Assembly: GCA_018857735.1 (NCBI GenBank)
Contig: JABMCL010002457.1
Location: 917,001 to 981,000 of the forward strand
Direction: 5' to 3'
DNA length: 64,000 nt
Source of the DNA: Alviniconcha marisindica
Taxonomy: Eukaryota; Mollusca; Gastropoda; Provannidae
Part shown: piece by piece, positions 22,972 to 33,436 of the stretch
How positions within the stretch are numbered: position 1 is the first letter of the stretch
Layout of the letters: every line of letters starts with the position of its first letter
Position numbers and translations under genes: made by a program
The notes under the pieces: generated by a model
What the model saw: only the letters and a program-made list of their open reading frames with translations
What the model was told of the DNA's origin: nothing
Database searches by the model: none

Positions 22972-25900
22972 CTGCAAACACAAACCAGAACTATGCTGGC
23001 ATGAACTCAAAACATACACCATCATGCACATCTTTCACACAGACACAATACATATGACCAGTATTGCACACAAACACACTCAAATATTTAGATGTATTCA
23101 GTACGCACAAATGATTGTCAATATTATTGAAAGCATGATATTTTTTACAACCCATTTCAACTTTTTACCCAGTAGACTGCGAGGAGCACTCTATAAAATA
23201 TTAACTGTTAATGGCACCATTTTACTGCAAGCCCTCAATCAGACGTTTGATGCCTGACTCATGTAGCCATCTAACAAACAAGATGAGTATAAAAGCAGCA
23301 CATCATTTCTGACCTGGTTTTAGAGTAACTTTCTATACCACCAAATTTTGCTGTTGGCAACAATCTTCCTCATTTACCTTTCTTCTGACCTTTGGCAAAG
23401 GGGGGTTCAGACCAATGCCAAAAATTCAAACATGTACTTTCATTAGCCCTGAAAAACCAAACAGAGTTTATACATCTCAAATCTATGATAGCTCTCTCAG
23501 AAAGTAAGAGCCACTAATTACATGTCCACGGAGCACTGCATCATTTTGTACACTCGAAAGACTTTCTACATACCTTTGAACCATTTCCTCCTGTTCCTTG
23601 ACCATGTGTGCCAACTGCTGGAATATTGATCCCAATTCCACAATTGTTGTTTCGATGCTCTGCATTGTGTCTGCTCGTTCTTGGATGTATGAATCCTGAA
23701 GACAGAAAGTTTATCAGTAATGTTCAAATAAAACTTGAACAGCGTTAATTTTCAAAAAGCCTGAACTAAAAGAAACCTGGCCAGTGGGAACACAAGTCTG
23801 AAACAAGAAAAGCAAATGCTCACACGACTCCCATCCAAGATGTGAAAATAAAGCCATCAAGTCCGAACTAAATCAGATGACAGCTCGTTGAGAAAATTAA
23901 ACTTTCAGATTCTCTTCTCTAATGCAACCTCTTCTGTCTTCTTGTTGCACGTTTGCTGAGACCTTAAAATCAGGTCACAGCCACAGTGAAATTGGTACAA
24001 ACAGATACAGCTCACCAGAGGCTGTATTTATAACCAAGCAGACTTTGTTGTATCTATAATCAAGCAGACTTTGAAGGATCCTGATGAAAATAAGATGTCT
24101 GAGAAACTGCAGATGATAAAGTACCCCCCCTCCAAGTCTTTCCTGGCTCCCCTTCTGGCTGTTAATCTTCCAACGATTCCACTGAAGTTGTTAAAAATGT
24201 TACCAGGATTCTGACAGTGTTTTTACCCTCTAATGTGTGTGTATGTGTGTGTGTGTTCTATGCACTGAATCCTTATCATCAAATATGTACATTTATCAAA
24301 TTAGTACATGAATGTCCTATTCCTACAGTTATTTCGGAAAAATGGATATGTCTCAAATGCTTACAACAATGTAAGAGATATTTTGTATGATACTGATGTT
24401 ATTACTAATATTGTCAAAATTGATTGTTCATAGTTCTGTGGGAAAATTAGTATAAATAATAATTATATGTTTTTGTTTTTGTCCAATATCACCTCGATGT
24501 GAACAGACATAAAATAAAATATTGATTGATTGATATGTCCATTTTAAAACTGTGTAAGCACTCAGGGCCTGTGTGGGTTAGGCACTCTGAGTATCCATTA
24601 TTCTTACTACTTTCCCTCTGAGAGCTCATTCCAAAAGCACCGACAACTCGATACTGGTACACTGGCTTCCACACTGACATAGCAGGTTTACCTGATCTTC
24701 AACAATTTGCATCTGCTGCTGGAAGCGATTCCTGCTGATCATGTCCATGTCAATGGCCACATCTCCTCCATGGCTGGCTTCATCTTGCAGCAGTACTGAA
24801 CCCGCTGAAAGCAGTCACAAAGTCCATCTGCAGTTTTCACAACAGCATTTGATCAAATCTTTTGCATCAGCACGATAATCCTACAAATGCCGATTTGACT
24901 GTAAAGGAAGGCCACAAAACACTTCAGACCAAGTTTGTTAGTAACAGGATTTTAAACGTCATGTCAACCACACAGCATCACCCCAGGGTGACACTTCAGA
25001 CCCAAAAAACTCCAGCAACCATCCAATAAATAACTGAGAGTGCTTCTGGGACAACAACAGCTGATTCCCTTCACCGTAATGTTCTTTCTGTACTGCTTCT
25101 GGGACAATAAAATCTCATTCCCTTCACCATAATGTTCTTTCCATACTAAGGAAAAGGAAGGAAGAGATGCAACAAACAGAGCTGTAACATACTGTGGTGC
25201 CCTTGTAAAGCTGATGGGGGCAGAGTAGGTGTTGCTGCAGAAGGCTGCGAAAACTGCTCTCTCCTGCTCTTCTGGTGCTTCAGGTTCTGCAACACAAAGA
25301 CATCTGTTCAAGACTTCTACACAAAGCATGGAGGTTGGTGGTAGACAAATAGACCTTCTATGTATCACTTCTGTTCTAACGGGGGTGGAGAAAGCAGGGA
25401 AGAGGGTCTGCGGAGTATTACCTCTGTTAACTCATAAATATTCACATACACACAGTGAGTGTGGAAAGGTAGGAGAGAGAGAGACACACACACACACGCA
25501 ATCATTCATACAACCGCTAATCTGATGATGCCATTACTACTATGTATGCAGGAAAAAGGTCAGCATTAAGGACTGTTCCATAACTTTAATTTGTTCGTAA
25601 GATAAAAGTCTATCTGATCACATGTACCTCTTAGTCTTACACTTGCACTGCTAGCACACCACCAACAATGCCATTCCTTACCTCTGTTCTTACTTCCAAC
25701 ACCTGCTTGAAGTCATTCGACATGGATGCCAACTTGGACTGCAAATGAAGGCATAAGAGTGAAATGGCAGCTGTAAAAATGGTGGAATTATACAAACATA
25801 GCATGTGCATCACCAAATCAACAAAAATATTTCAAAGTTTTGTGCTGTAGCAGTGTATGAGAACAAAAACAAGTCAACCTGCAAAGACAATTTCAGACTA

Positions 25901-28900
25901 CTAGTTCCAGCTACGTAGACTACCTGGTGTACGGTCATATCAGGGTGAATAGTTCCAGGTATCTTTTATGACTTGATCAGAACTTCTCAAAGCACATGCA
26001 CTGTGGACTGGGAAGGGGGGTGGGGTGGGAGTGGAGGGTGCATCACCTTGGAATGTTGCATAATAGAAGTATTTAAATGAAAACAGGTACCACAGACTGA
26101 ATGGTAGCTGAATTTCTCTCAAAGGGGAACTGAACTAAAAAGCATCACAGGTCCTATCAAGAGGAACAGAGTGTAAAAAAATATAGTTTTTTTTTCAACT
26201 TCTCATCCTGTTTGCTAAACTTTTGAAAGTCGCAGAAATATGACCGTGAGTGGTGCAATTCTGTGCCCAGAATCTGTATTGTCATCAACAAGGCTGGCAC
26301 ATGTAGCAACAGCATCAAACATGTCACAAACCAACCTTTTTCTGCTCTTTACTTATACAGAATGAACCAATATAACTGTGCCAATAAGGAAGTCAAATTC
26401 AAAGCAAAACTGCTCTTGTTGTGTTTAAATATCAATAGAACAACCAAATAAAACATGGAGATGAAACTATTTGCACATTTCCACATTTTCAGGCCAACTT
26501 GCCTCTTTGGCTTGGTTCCCCTTTAATAAAAAATTTTTTACTGAGGAGAAGAAGAAAAGAGAGAAACGGAGATAAAGCATGACTAGCTAAACCACAACCA
26601 CAAACTAAAATGACCATTAGCCAGCCATCTTCATTTTTGCCACTAATCCCACCAACCAACCAAGCCACCTATCACGTCTAAACAAATGGCACTGTCTTAC
26701 CTGAAGGGCAACAACAACAGAGTTGGAATGTGTCTGAAGGTGCTGATGGTGGCCATTTTGTGACTTCTGCGACCTGGCCAGCTGAAACACAAAGCTAACT
26801 ATGCTGAACAAGTCTGCAGCTCTGTTAACATCACACATAAAGACCACAACAAAACTCCCTTTACCCCTCCAGCTAAAAAACAGGTGACCTCACTACAATT
26901 TGACCCAAAGCACTTCTGGATTTTGCTCGTCTCTTCTTTCCTTTTTCCCCACAGGAGTGCTACATCAAGTATTCTAGCCTAGCTGTTTTCAGCCCTCCAA
27001 ATGCTACACTTTCCCTCCTTGTGCGGTACAGACCCCATGGGTAGCCCCAAACTGGTTGAACTGCACTCTGCTTTCATTCTGGCTACACAGTGTACCAGGC
27101 ATCTAGTCCCTGGATTCATTGAAGGACCATGGAAAAGTACTACTATGAAAAAATCTCAAGGACACAGAAAATCCAACAGTTGCAGTGGATGTTTCTTGGA
27201 TGTCTAGACATTTCAAATACCATTTTCCTTCACCAGTAAGTGTGTAAGCATACACAACATATTATTTACTTGACCCTGTACAATAAATTAAAAAGATTAT
27301 GATGTACAGTAGTGAAAACCCTGCAGAACAAACAACAAGCACTGACTGTCTGTAACTGAGCAATCTGATCGTTGAGACTCTTGATGTCCTGCTTGATGAT
27401 GTAGGTCAGCTCCTGGATCTCCACAGGTTTGTCGTCAAACAAGGATTTCCTCTTTGCCACTGGAAAGAAACAAGCCTGGATGACATTAAACATTTACAAA
27501 CAGTTGTTGGGTTGCTTGATCAGGTAAATTTTGATCTGTTGATTGACAGGGCTTTGAAACTGAATACAAATGATTGTTGACATAAAATAAAGATTACAGT
27601 TTCACACTGTTGTTCCAGAAATAACGCCACAAAGTTTTGAGTCTGCATTCATACTTACATATTGTAAGCTTTTCCAGTTTTGTGTATGTGTTGGCAAGGT
27701 CTTTTCCAATATGCCTGCAAACAAAAGTGACAAAATGTAAGCTGAACAAGTCCATGCATTGCTTAAATTTTAATGAACAAAAAAGAAGAAGAAATTTTTG
27801 TTGTTGTTTTTCTTCAGTTTTTCAGTCTACAGTCTAAATAACAGATACACCACAAATCACAATTAATTAATTACAAGCAGCTGCACACACCACCTTGTAA
27901 GTTTAATATAAATCTATCAGTAATGCTGGGTGAACATCCATTTGACATGCTTTCATATGCTATCATCAGGCAAACAAACAGCTCCAGCAGACAACTGCGA
28001 ACCTTCTATTGTAACACTAACACAGTAATGTAACACTAACACTAACAGTTTCACACAAACTCGCTAGTGACTTCACCTTGCAATTTTTGTAAATTCACTG
28101 ATCTGCTGAAGGGCTTTGCTCTGTCTGTGCACCACGCCATTGCCCTGAAAAGTGAAAATTATGCAAGTGTAAATTAACTAGCAAAGTTACAAACTTCACC
28201 TATTAACAAAAAGGTGTCATAATTAATATATTACAAACTATGTTAGTCTTTCCTTTGGTAAAACAGAAATTCTACCAAATGCCCCTCTGTCTCATTCTCA
28301 GCATGAACAGATTGGTCTAATACAGGTAAGATGGTGATACTGGTATAATTCTATAAATTATAATCAATGATACTCATGAAAATATTACTCTAATGCAGTA
28401 TTCTTAATCTATAAGTTAATGACTAACTTAGTAACTACCAAGTCATTAATATTACATGCCTAGACCTGTAGAAACTGTTTGAAAACACAAGAACAGTTCC
28501 TGCAAAACAGACCTAAATTAAATGAAGATTAGGCACCAATTCTAACAATTCATCATTTTATAAATTAGCAGCAAACAGCTTGGGTCAGTTTATGTGTCAC
28601 TGTCAGTACTACAGTAGCATTTGACCCATTTCTGATTCATGCATTCCAGCATCTTTTCTTACAATGATTTTTTTTTTTTTTCCATAACAAATTTAAATAA
28701 TCAGATTAATTGACAATTTTTCCCAGCATTTTTAAAATCATTCAAAAGCACCAAATGACTAAAGAATTAAAAGCCTGTTGCAAGTAGGTGAGCTATTATA
28801 GGTGGGTTTTTTGTTTCTGTTTTCAAACTGTGAATTACCATCAAATTGTACACATCACTGTATCATTTTGTTGTTGTTGAAATTATGTCATAATATATTT

Positions 28901-30039
28901 GATTTATGATTTGACTGAATTCTCTTTCAATTCAGCAGGTACGGTCACTACAGGTGAATGGACATTCATTTTACTTAGTCTTTGGTTTCTGAGTCTGAGG
29001 AGATGTCATTTTGAAACAAAACAACAACAAAAAATGTACCCAGATTATGAACAAATCAACATTAAATACAGTCCAAACTGATTTATAGATCTGTAAACTT
29101 AATAATAACAAATCCTGCCTTTTTCACATGAAATATATTCAAATGACAAATTGGCAATTAAATAAACTGAAAGTGAGAAAAAGAGAGAGGGGAGAGGGGG
29201 AGGGAAGGAGGGGTGTGTATGTGTGTGTTAGAGAGAGAGAAAGAGAGAGAGAGTGATATGTTATTAATACAGGGAAGAAAGATTATTATGTTATTTTTTG
29301 TGATACTGATATTAATCGCTTGATCTGAGGACGCATGTTATTTTTTGCAAATGCAACATGTCTTGAAATGCTTTTACTTTTCACTTTTACGCATAATTTA
29401 TGTGATGATGTATTTGAGGCATGAGTGTGGATATAATAGTGATTTTAAGTGCCTTTTAGCCTGGATGTATGTGTTTTTGAAAAGGCGTGATTGAGTGTGT
29501 GTATGCGTGCGTGCCTGCATTTATGTGTGTGTTAAGAATAACTTAAAGGCATGACTAGTATTTGTGTGAACAATATGGGTACCATTGTGATTGCAAAGTC
29601 TATATTTTCTTCTTACTGTTTACTTGATTTTATTAAGTTTTTATTCTAATGAAGAGTCAAACCGTATAGTATTTACTTACTTTTTTAATGTACTTTTTAT
29701 TATTTGTCAAAGGCAGACAACTAAATTTCCTTTTTAAGGACAAATATTGTTGCATTATATTGACAGAGAGAGATAGAACTTTACTACCAGCAGTTAGTTA
29801 CATATAAAAAATATACTAACCTGTCTAGACTGGAGCAGTTTAACTGCTGACATAAACTCATTAGATCGATCTCGACACGTCATCTCTGGATCAAACTGAG
29901 GCTGGACAGGTGGCGGTGGGGGGGTGGTACGCAGGAATCTGCTGCCTTGTTCTGCTGGTGGTGAGTAGGGTCCTTGGCTACGAAAGGATGGTGGACTGTT
30001 TTCAGACCCTGAGTTGTTTCTCCGACGTCTAGCTAACAT
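22812..30039 (-). CDS. STX5: STX5, syntaxin-5 (complete, 10 coding exons, 360 aa)
   Basis: Qa-SNARE of the ER-Golgi and intra-Golgi transport steps, pairing with GOSR1/GOSR2, BET1 and SEC22/YKT6. Exons from the ATG: 29821-30039, 28077-28144, 27659-27714, 27347-27459, 26701-26781, 25682-25738, 25193-25286, 24692-24804, 23574-23695 and 22812-22971. All junctions are GT-AG and in frame, total 1083 nt including TGA. Human long form is 355 aa. Order: basic N-terminus MLARRRR, Pro-rich linker, conserved MTCRDRSNEF (from Met53), Habc helices (about 54-200, with AKRKSLFDDK and ELTYIIKQDI), a variable linker, the SNARE motif (about 268-330, with ELGSIFQQLAHMVKEQEE and its central-layer Gln in IFQQL), and a C-terminal membrane anchor (about 339-358, IIFFIIFVVF). 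The stop directly follows the anchor, as expected of a tail-anchored protein. Confidence 0.97.
23574..23695 (-). CDS. STX5: STX5 exon 9, SNARE motif
   Basis: Encodes DSYIQERADTMQSIETTIVE then LGSIFQQLAHMVKEQEEMVQ, residues 268-308, the core of the Qa-SNARE helix. Acceptor CTTCAG, donor AAAG|GTATGT. Confidence 0.98.
24441..24535 (+). mobile_element. Probable non-LTR element 3' end with (TTGA)n tail
   Basis: AT-rich sequence ending ACAGACATAAAATAAAATATTGATTGATTGAT-type tail, related to 11229-11312. No coding part is visible; STX5 intron 8. Confidence 0.45.
24692..24804 (-). CDS. STX5: STX5 exon 8
   Basis: Encodes GSVLLQDEASHGGDVAIDMD then MISRNRFQQQMQIVEDQ. Acceptor CTTTCAG, donor CAG|GTAAAC. 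Confidence 0.95.
25193..25286 (-). CDS. STX5: STX5 exon 7 (variable linker)
   Basis: Encodes NLKHQKSRREQFSQ followed by an Ala/Pro/Thr-rich linker. Acceptor TTGCAG, donor CACA|GTATGT. The other open frame across it is a shadow. Confidence 0.92.
25682..25738 (-). CDS. STX5: STX5 exon 6
   Basis: 19 codons: SKLASMSNDFKQVLEVRTE. Acceptor TTTGCAG, donor GAG|GTAAGG. Confidence 0.96.
26119..26526. mobile_element. TTAA-type short element, copy 2 (about 408 bp)
   Basis: Begins TCAAAGGGGAACTGAACT and ends TTGGTTCCCCTTTAA, sharing tips and internal blocks with 19499-19934. The left TTAA has become TCAA, so this copy is probably older. It lies in STX5 intron 5. Confidence 0.78.
26701..26781 (-). CDS. 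STX5: STX5 exon 5
   Basis: 27 codons: LARSQKSQNGHHQHLQTHSN then SVVVALQ. Acceptor TTTCAG, donor CAG|GTAAGA, phase 0 at both ends. Confidence 0.96.
27347..27459 (-). CDS. STX5: STX5 exon 4
   Basis: Encodes LAKRKSLFDDKPVEIQELTY then IIKQDIKSLNDQIAQLQT, almost identical to the human segment. Acceptor TTTCCAG, donor GACA|GTCAGT. Confidence 0.97.
27659..27714 (-). CDS. STX5: STX5 exon 3
   Basis: Encodes HIGKDLANTYTKLEKLTI. Acceptor TTTGCAG, donor ATAT|GTAAGT. Confidence 0.95.
28077..28144 (-). CDS. STX5: STX5 exon 2
   Basis: Encodes GNGVVHRQSKALQQISEFTK and IA. Acceptor TTTTCAG, donor CAAG|GTGAAG. Start of the Habc region. Confidence 0.92.
29821..30039 (-). CDS. STX5: STX5 coding exon 1, two candidate start codons
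   Basis: 73 codons, donor CAG|GTTAGT. The first ATG (30037-30039) begins MLARRRRNN; a second in-frame ATG (29881-29883) begins MTCRDRSNEF. In vertebrates the long form carries an N-terminal Arg/Lys ER-retrieval motif and the short form starts at the equivalent inner Met. The RRRR at residues 4-7 fits that arrangement. An acceptor-like TTTGGTATGCAG ends at 30054, so the coding exon probably starts at 30053 with 14 nt of leader. Confidence 0.93.
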
Positions 30040-31082
30040 TGATGCTCTACAATCTGCATACCAAAGAAAACTCCAGCCCTACACATTCCTTGCTCTTCTG
30101 AAAAAGAAAAAACACACATACAACAATCTGAATTAATTAAAGCAAAAATAAAATAAATTACATAATGACTAGCACTGTATTAGATCTACTCACCTAGTAA
30201 AACCCCCCATCAATTCTAAAGTCTTTTAGGTTGTTTTCATCCAGGCAGTCATTTTGATTTCAGGGATAGTGCCAAATTATACCAGTTACCATTTATCCAA
30301 ACCATATAATTATATGTATGGGCAAGGCAAGGGAGTGAAATCAGTTGTAAAACAAACCCATGACGATGGAAGAACTCATAACAAAACAAGACTCCTCATC
30401 CTGTAGCACACCTGACAAGAGTGCTATGTTAACAGAGAAGGATTTCCCAATGGCATGGAAACCAAATGAGATTTCATGGCATTATTCCTTTTATACTGAT
30501 TGAAGTTGTACTTGAAACTTTGGCAATATGGATGAGAAGAGTCACCAAGCTTGCAAAAACTTCTGTTCAATCAATGATTCATTAAGATTAACAAGATGTC
30601 GGGGCTGGGAACACAACCAAAAATTGCCACGATTTAAAAAAAAATCATATTCTCTTTATATTTTACTTTGATGACTGATGGCGTAATGGTGACACAGAAA
30701 GCTATAACTATAAGGTACAATTTCTCTGAACTAAAAAGTTTACTGTGACAAAATAGGAGGGGCCCGACCCGACCAAGTTGTCTTTTCTGGGAAATTCCTG
30801 TTGACAGCACTAAGAATAGAGGCAATATAGCAACAACAAAAAATAGTTGTACTGACCATCCAGGATCATTTTCATGTTACAATCAAGCTGGGGCTGATTT
30901 CAACTGCGTTACACAGCTTTGACAGGCGACAACGTACCAAAATGAGAAAACCACATTCCCGATTTTCAGACCAAAACAGCTGATGTTCGTGTCATATGGG
31001 ACTGGTAACTGTAACCATTTACAGAAAGACAAACAAATGTAAACTTCTGTGACACCAAAGTTGAAAACAGGGTGATACTCAC
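30040..31082 (-). other. STX5: STX5 5' leader end and leader intron
   Basis: An acceptor-like GTATGCAG precedes 30053, and a strong donor-like GA|GTGAGTATC lies at 31081-31083, so 30054-31082 is best read as an intron in the 5' leader. I see no other gene in it. Confidence 0.55.
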
Positions 31083-31150
31083 TCGTCAACAAACACAGAT
31101 ACTTCGATTAGAACATGTTTGCCACTGAATGATTTGTTGATGAAAAGCCG
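31083..31150 (-). other. STX5: Probable non-coding first exon of STX5
   Basis: Its 3' boundary is set by the GTGAGT donor; the 5' limit is a guess. It faces the promoter shared with the integrase gene. Confidence 0.45.
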
Positions 31151-31383
31151 ACACATCTAAAATCGTTCCACGAAGACAGGAAGCTATATGACGTCACAAG
31201 ACATGCGCATTCGTAGCTCCCTTCCCTCTACCTCCCTCCCCCAGCTTGGCTACAAGGGAGGCCAGTAGGGACATACCATTCGTCCATTGGTTGCTTGGCT
31301 ATCAATATTGATAGTTCTTTCGATAAAAATAGGCCTAGCTTCCGGCAACAGTGCAACTGAGTTAATTCCCCTAGTCCTGAAAG
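31151..31383. promoter_or_regulatory. Bidirectional promoter between STX5 and the integrase gene
   Basis: Fewer than 300 bp separate the two divergent genes. A perfect CRE palindrome TGACGTCA is at 31189-31196 and an NRF1-like CATGCGCAT at 31202-31210. There is no TATA box at a sensible distance. CRE and NRF1 sites are common in TATA-less housekeeping promoters. Confidence 0.6.
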
Positions 31384-31567
31384 ATGGCGGCAAAGAGAAA
31401 GTATACACAACGTAACTTCGAAGAAGTTAGAGCTTTTCTATCAACAGCAAAGTACCCAGACAGTGTCCACGGTGACCGCGGTAAGCGGAAAAACTTCCGA
31501 AGACAGGCTTCTTTGTTTGCCTTGGAACATGGTGTTCTTTTCAAGATTCGAGGAGATGTAGCCACAG
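31384..31567 (+). CDS. Integrase-like gene exon 1
   Basis: 61 codons plus 1 nt. The start lies in AAAG-ATGGCGGC, which matches the YY1/TISU core. Encodes ATG through GDVATG. Read-through into the intron reaches a stop after a further nine codons. Confidence 0.82.
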
Positions 31568-33436
31568 GTTTGTATAATTATAAATTTGTAAGATAATGTG
31601 ATGGCTGAAGGAAGGGGAAGGTTCTCTGTAACACTAACAGTGAAATGTTAAATGTATGCTCTGATAAAAACACTGTAAGACATCTGTATGTCTTATAATA
31701 TGTGTGTCTGCATGCGGAAAGATCACATGCATGTTATTGTTAAAATCCTGTAGTCCATGTCAGAGTCTGGTTGATTATGGAAATAAACACAAAAAGGTTC
31801 AAATGAACGCTTATTTATTTTAACACGGACACACAGTATGCACATTTTCAGGGAAATCCCCATTATCAAGCCACAAAACGACACTTAAACAACAACAAAA
31901 AATATGAAAAATGAAAGAAAAAGACTGATAATTGGTTTAGTTTTTAGTTTTACAGCTTTGGTGCTTGGAAGATGAAAAATGAAAGAAAAAGACTGATCTT
32001 GTTTTGGTAATTGGTTTAGTTTTTACAGCTTGTTCGGTGCTTGGAAGATTGTTCAGTCTTCCAAGCACCGAACAAGCTGTAAAAACTAAACCAATTACCA
32101 AAACAAGATCAGTCTTTTTCTTTCATTTTTCATATTTTTTCTGTTGTCGTTTTGTGGCTTGATAAAGGGGATTTTCCTGAAAATGTGCATACTGTGTGTC
32201 CCTGTTAAAATAAATAAGCGTTTCTTTGAACCTTTTTGTGTTTGGGTCTTTTCAAATGCTAGCAGTCATTCTGTTTGAGATTTTTTATTATGGAAACACC
32301 GAGATAACCCAGCATGCACTAAAAACATTATATACGAGTACAGCGAGTCTGCTTGAGAGCAAAGAATATTGCTAAATATTGTAAAAGCAACCAGTTATCA
32401 ATTTGCAGTTTCTTTTTGTTTAACAGGGACAAAAGTACGGGTCGTTGAAGACCAAGATGAAAGGAAGACGCTTGTGCAATCCGCCCACGAAGGATGTGGT
32501 GACAGCTTTGTGGCCAACACCTTGGGAGAGCACATTGGTCAAGACAAAACAGAAGCCAAATTGACTGAGTGGTACTGGTGGCCAAACCTTCGAGATGATG
32601 TACGAAAGTTTGTGAACAATTGTGAGAGATGTCGGAAAAGGGGAGGCCACTTTCAAAAACCAGCAGCAGACAGTTTGCACTCCATTGCAGTTCCGCTCCA
32701 TCCTTGGAAGGAGATAGGTGTCGACATTTGTGAAATGCCAGAATCCTCAGAGGGCTTTACCTGCATGGTAATAGCAACAGATTACTTTACAAACTGGATT
32801 GAAGCAGAGCCTCTGCTTTCTGAATCAATGCAAAGTGTTGCCCAGTTCTTGTACAACCTTTTCTGTCGTCACGGGTGTGCCGACGTCCAAATTAATGACC
32901 GTGGTCAAGAATTTGTCAACGAGGTGGCTTCTAGCCTCCACACCTTGACAGGAGTTGAGCACAAACTGACTTCTGCTTACCACTCACAGTCAAATGGACT
33001 GGTAGAACAAAGCAAATGGACTGTGCAAAATCTGCTCTTGAAAGTTTTAAATGACGGCAGTGATGAAGGCGAGCGAAACTGGCCCAGGGCTTTGCCCAGG
33101 GTTCTGTTTTCTCTTCGAACAAGCAAACTATCGTCAATGGCGTACACTCCTTTTTACTTACTTTATGGACGCCATCCAAAATGTCCTGTCAATTTCGTAG
33201 CAAACTGTGGTTCCAAGTCTGCCAGCAGAGAACCTCACTCTGGCAGCAGAAAGTCCAGCAAAAGGTTTCGGTCTGAAAGCAGAGAGTCTGAGCCTGAAAC
33301 TAGTGAAAGTAAACAACCTGAGCCTGAAATCAGAGAGTCTGAGCCTGAAAGCAGCAAAAGGTTTTGGCCTGAGAGTGGAGATTCTGAGCCTGAAACTACT
33401 GAAAGCAAGGAATCTAAGCCTAAAAGCAGAGTCTGA
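31384..33436 (+). CDS. Integrase-domain protein, GIN/KRBA2-like (2 exons, 397 aa)
   Basis: Exons 31384-31567 and 32427-33436, joined GT-AG (ACAG|GTTTGT, TTTAACAG|GG) in frame. N-terminal residues 1-61 (MAAKRKYTQRNFEEVRAFL...) precede a zinc-binding HHCC module with H82, H97, C127 and C130 around the WYWWPNL motif. A retroviral-type integrase core follows, with D161 (VDICEM), D219 (NDRGQEF) and E255 (SNGLVEQ); exactly 35 residues separate D219 and E255, so the DD35E triad looks complete. Residues from about 322 form a hydrophilic Ser/Glu/Pro tail (SESEPE-type repeats). There is no gag, protease, reverse transcriptase or LTR nearby. The intron, single core domain and promoter context resemble host genes derived from retroelement or Ginger-type integrases. 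Whether it is domesticated or a transposon remnant is not settled. Confidence 0.8.
31785..32242. repeat. Long inverted repeat (fold-back) in the integrase intron
   Basis: Left arm 31785-32048 and right arm 32057-32242 are near-perfect inverted copies with an 8-nt spacer. Outer tips read AACACAAAAAGGTTCAAA and TTTGAACCTTTTTGTGTT. The left arm is longer because it holds an internal duplication of ATGAAAAATGAAAGAAAAAG. No open frame. On transcription it would fold into a hairpin of nearly 190 bp. Confidence 0.92.
32427..33436 (+). CDS. Integrase-like gene exon 2 (HHCC, catalytic core, acidic tail)
   Basis: Carries every recognisable domain. The stop TGA (33434-33436) falls inside the repeat-encoded tail, where a unit is two nucleotides shorter than its neighbours, so the stop results from a frame change within the minisatellite. 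Confidence 0.85.

Noticed and set aside
24964..25368. 134-codon minus-strand open frame across STX5 exon 7
   Set aside because: It is a shadow frame; the syntaxin reading NLKHQKSRREQF is in a different phase and joins exons 6 and 8 correctly.
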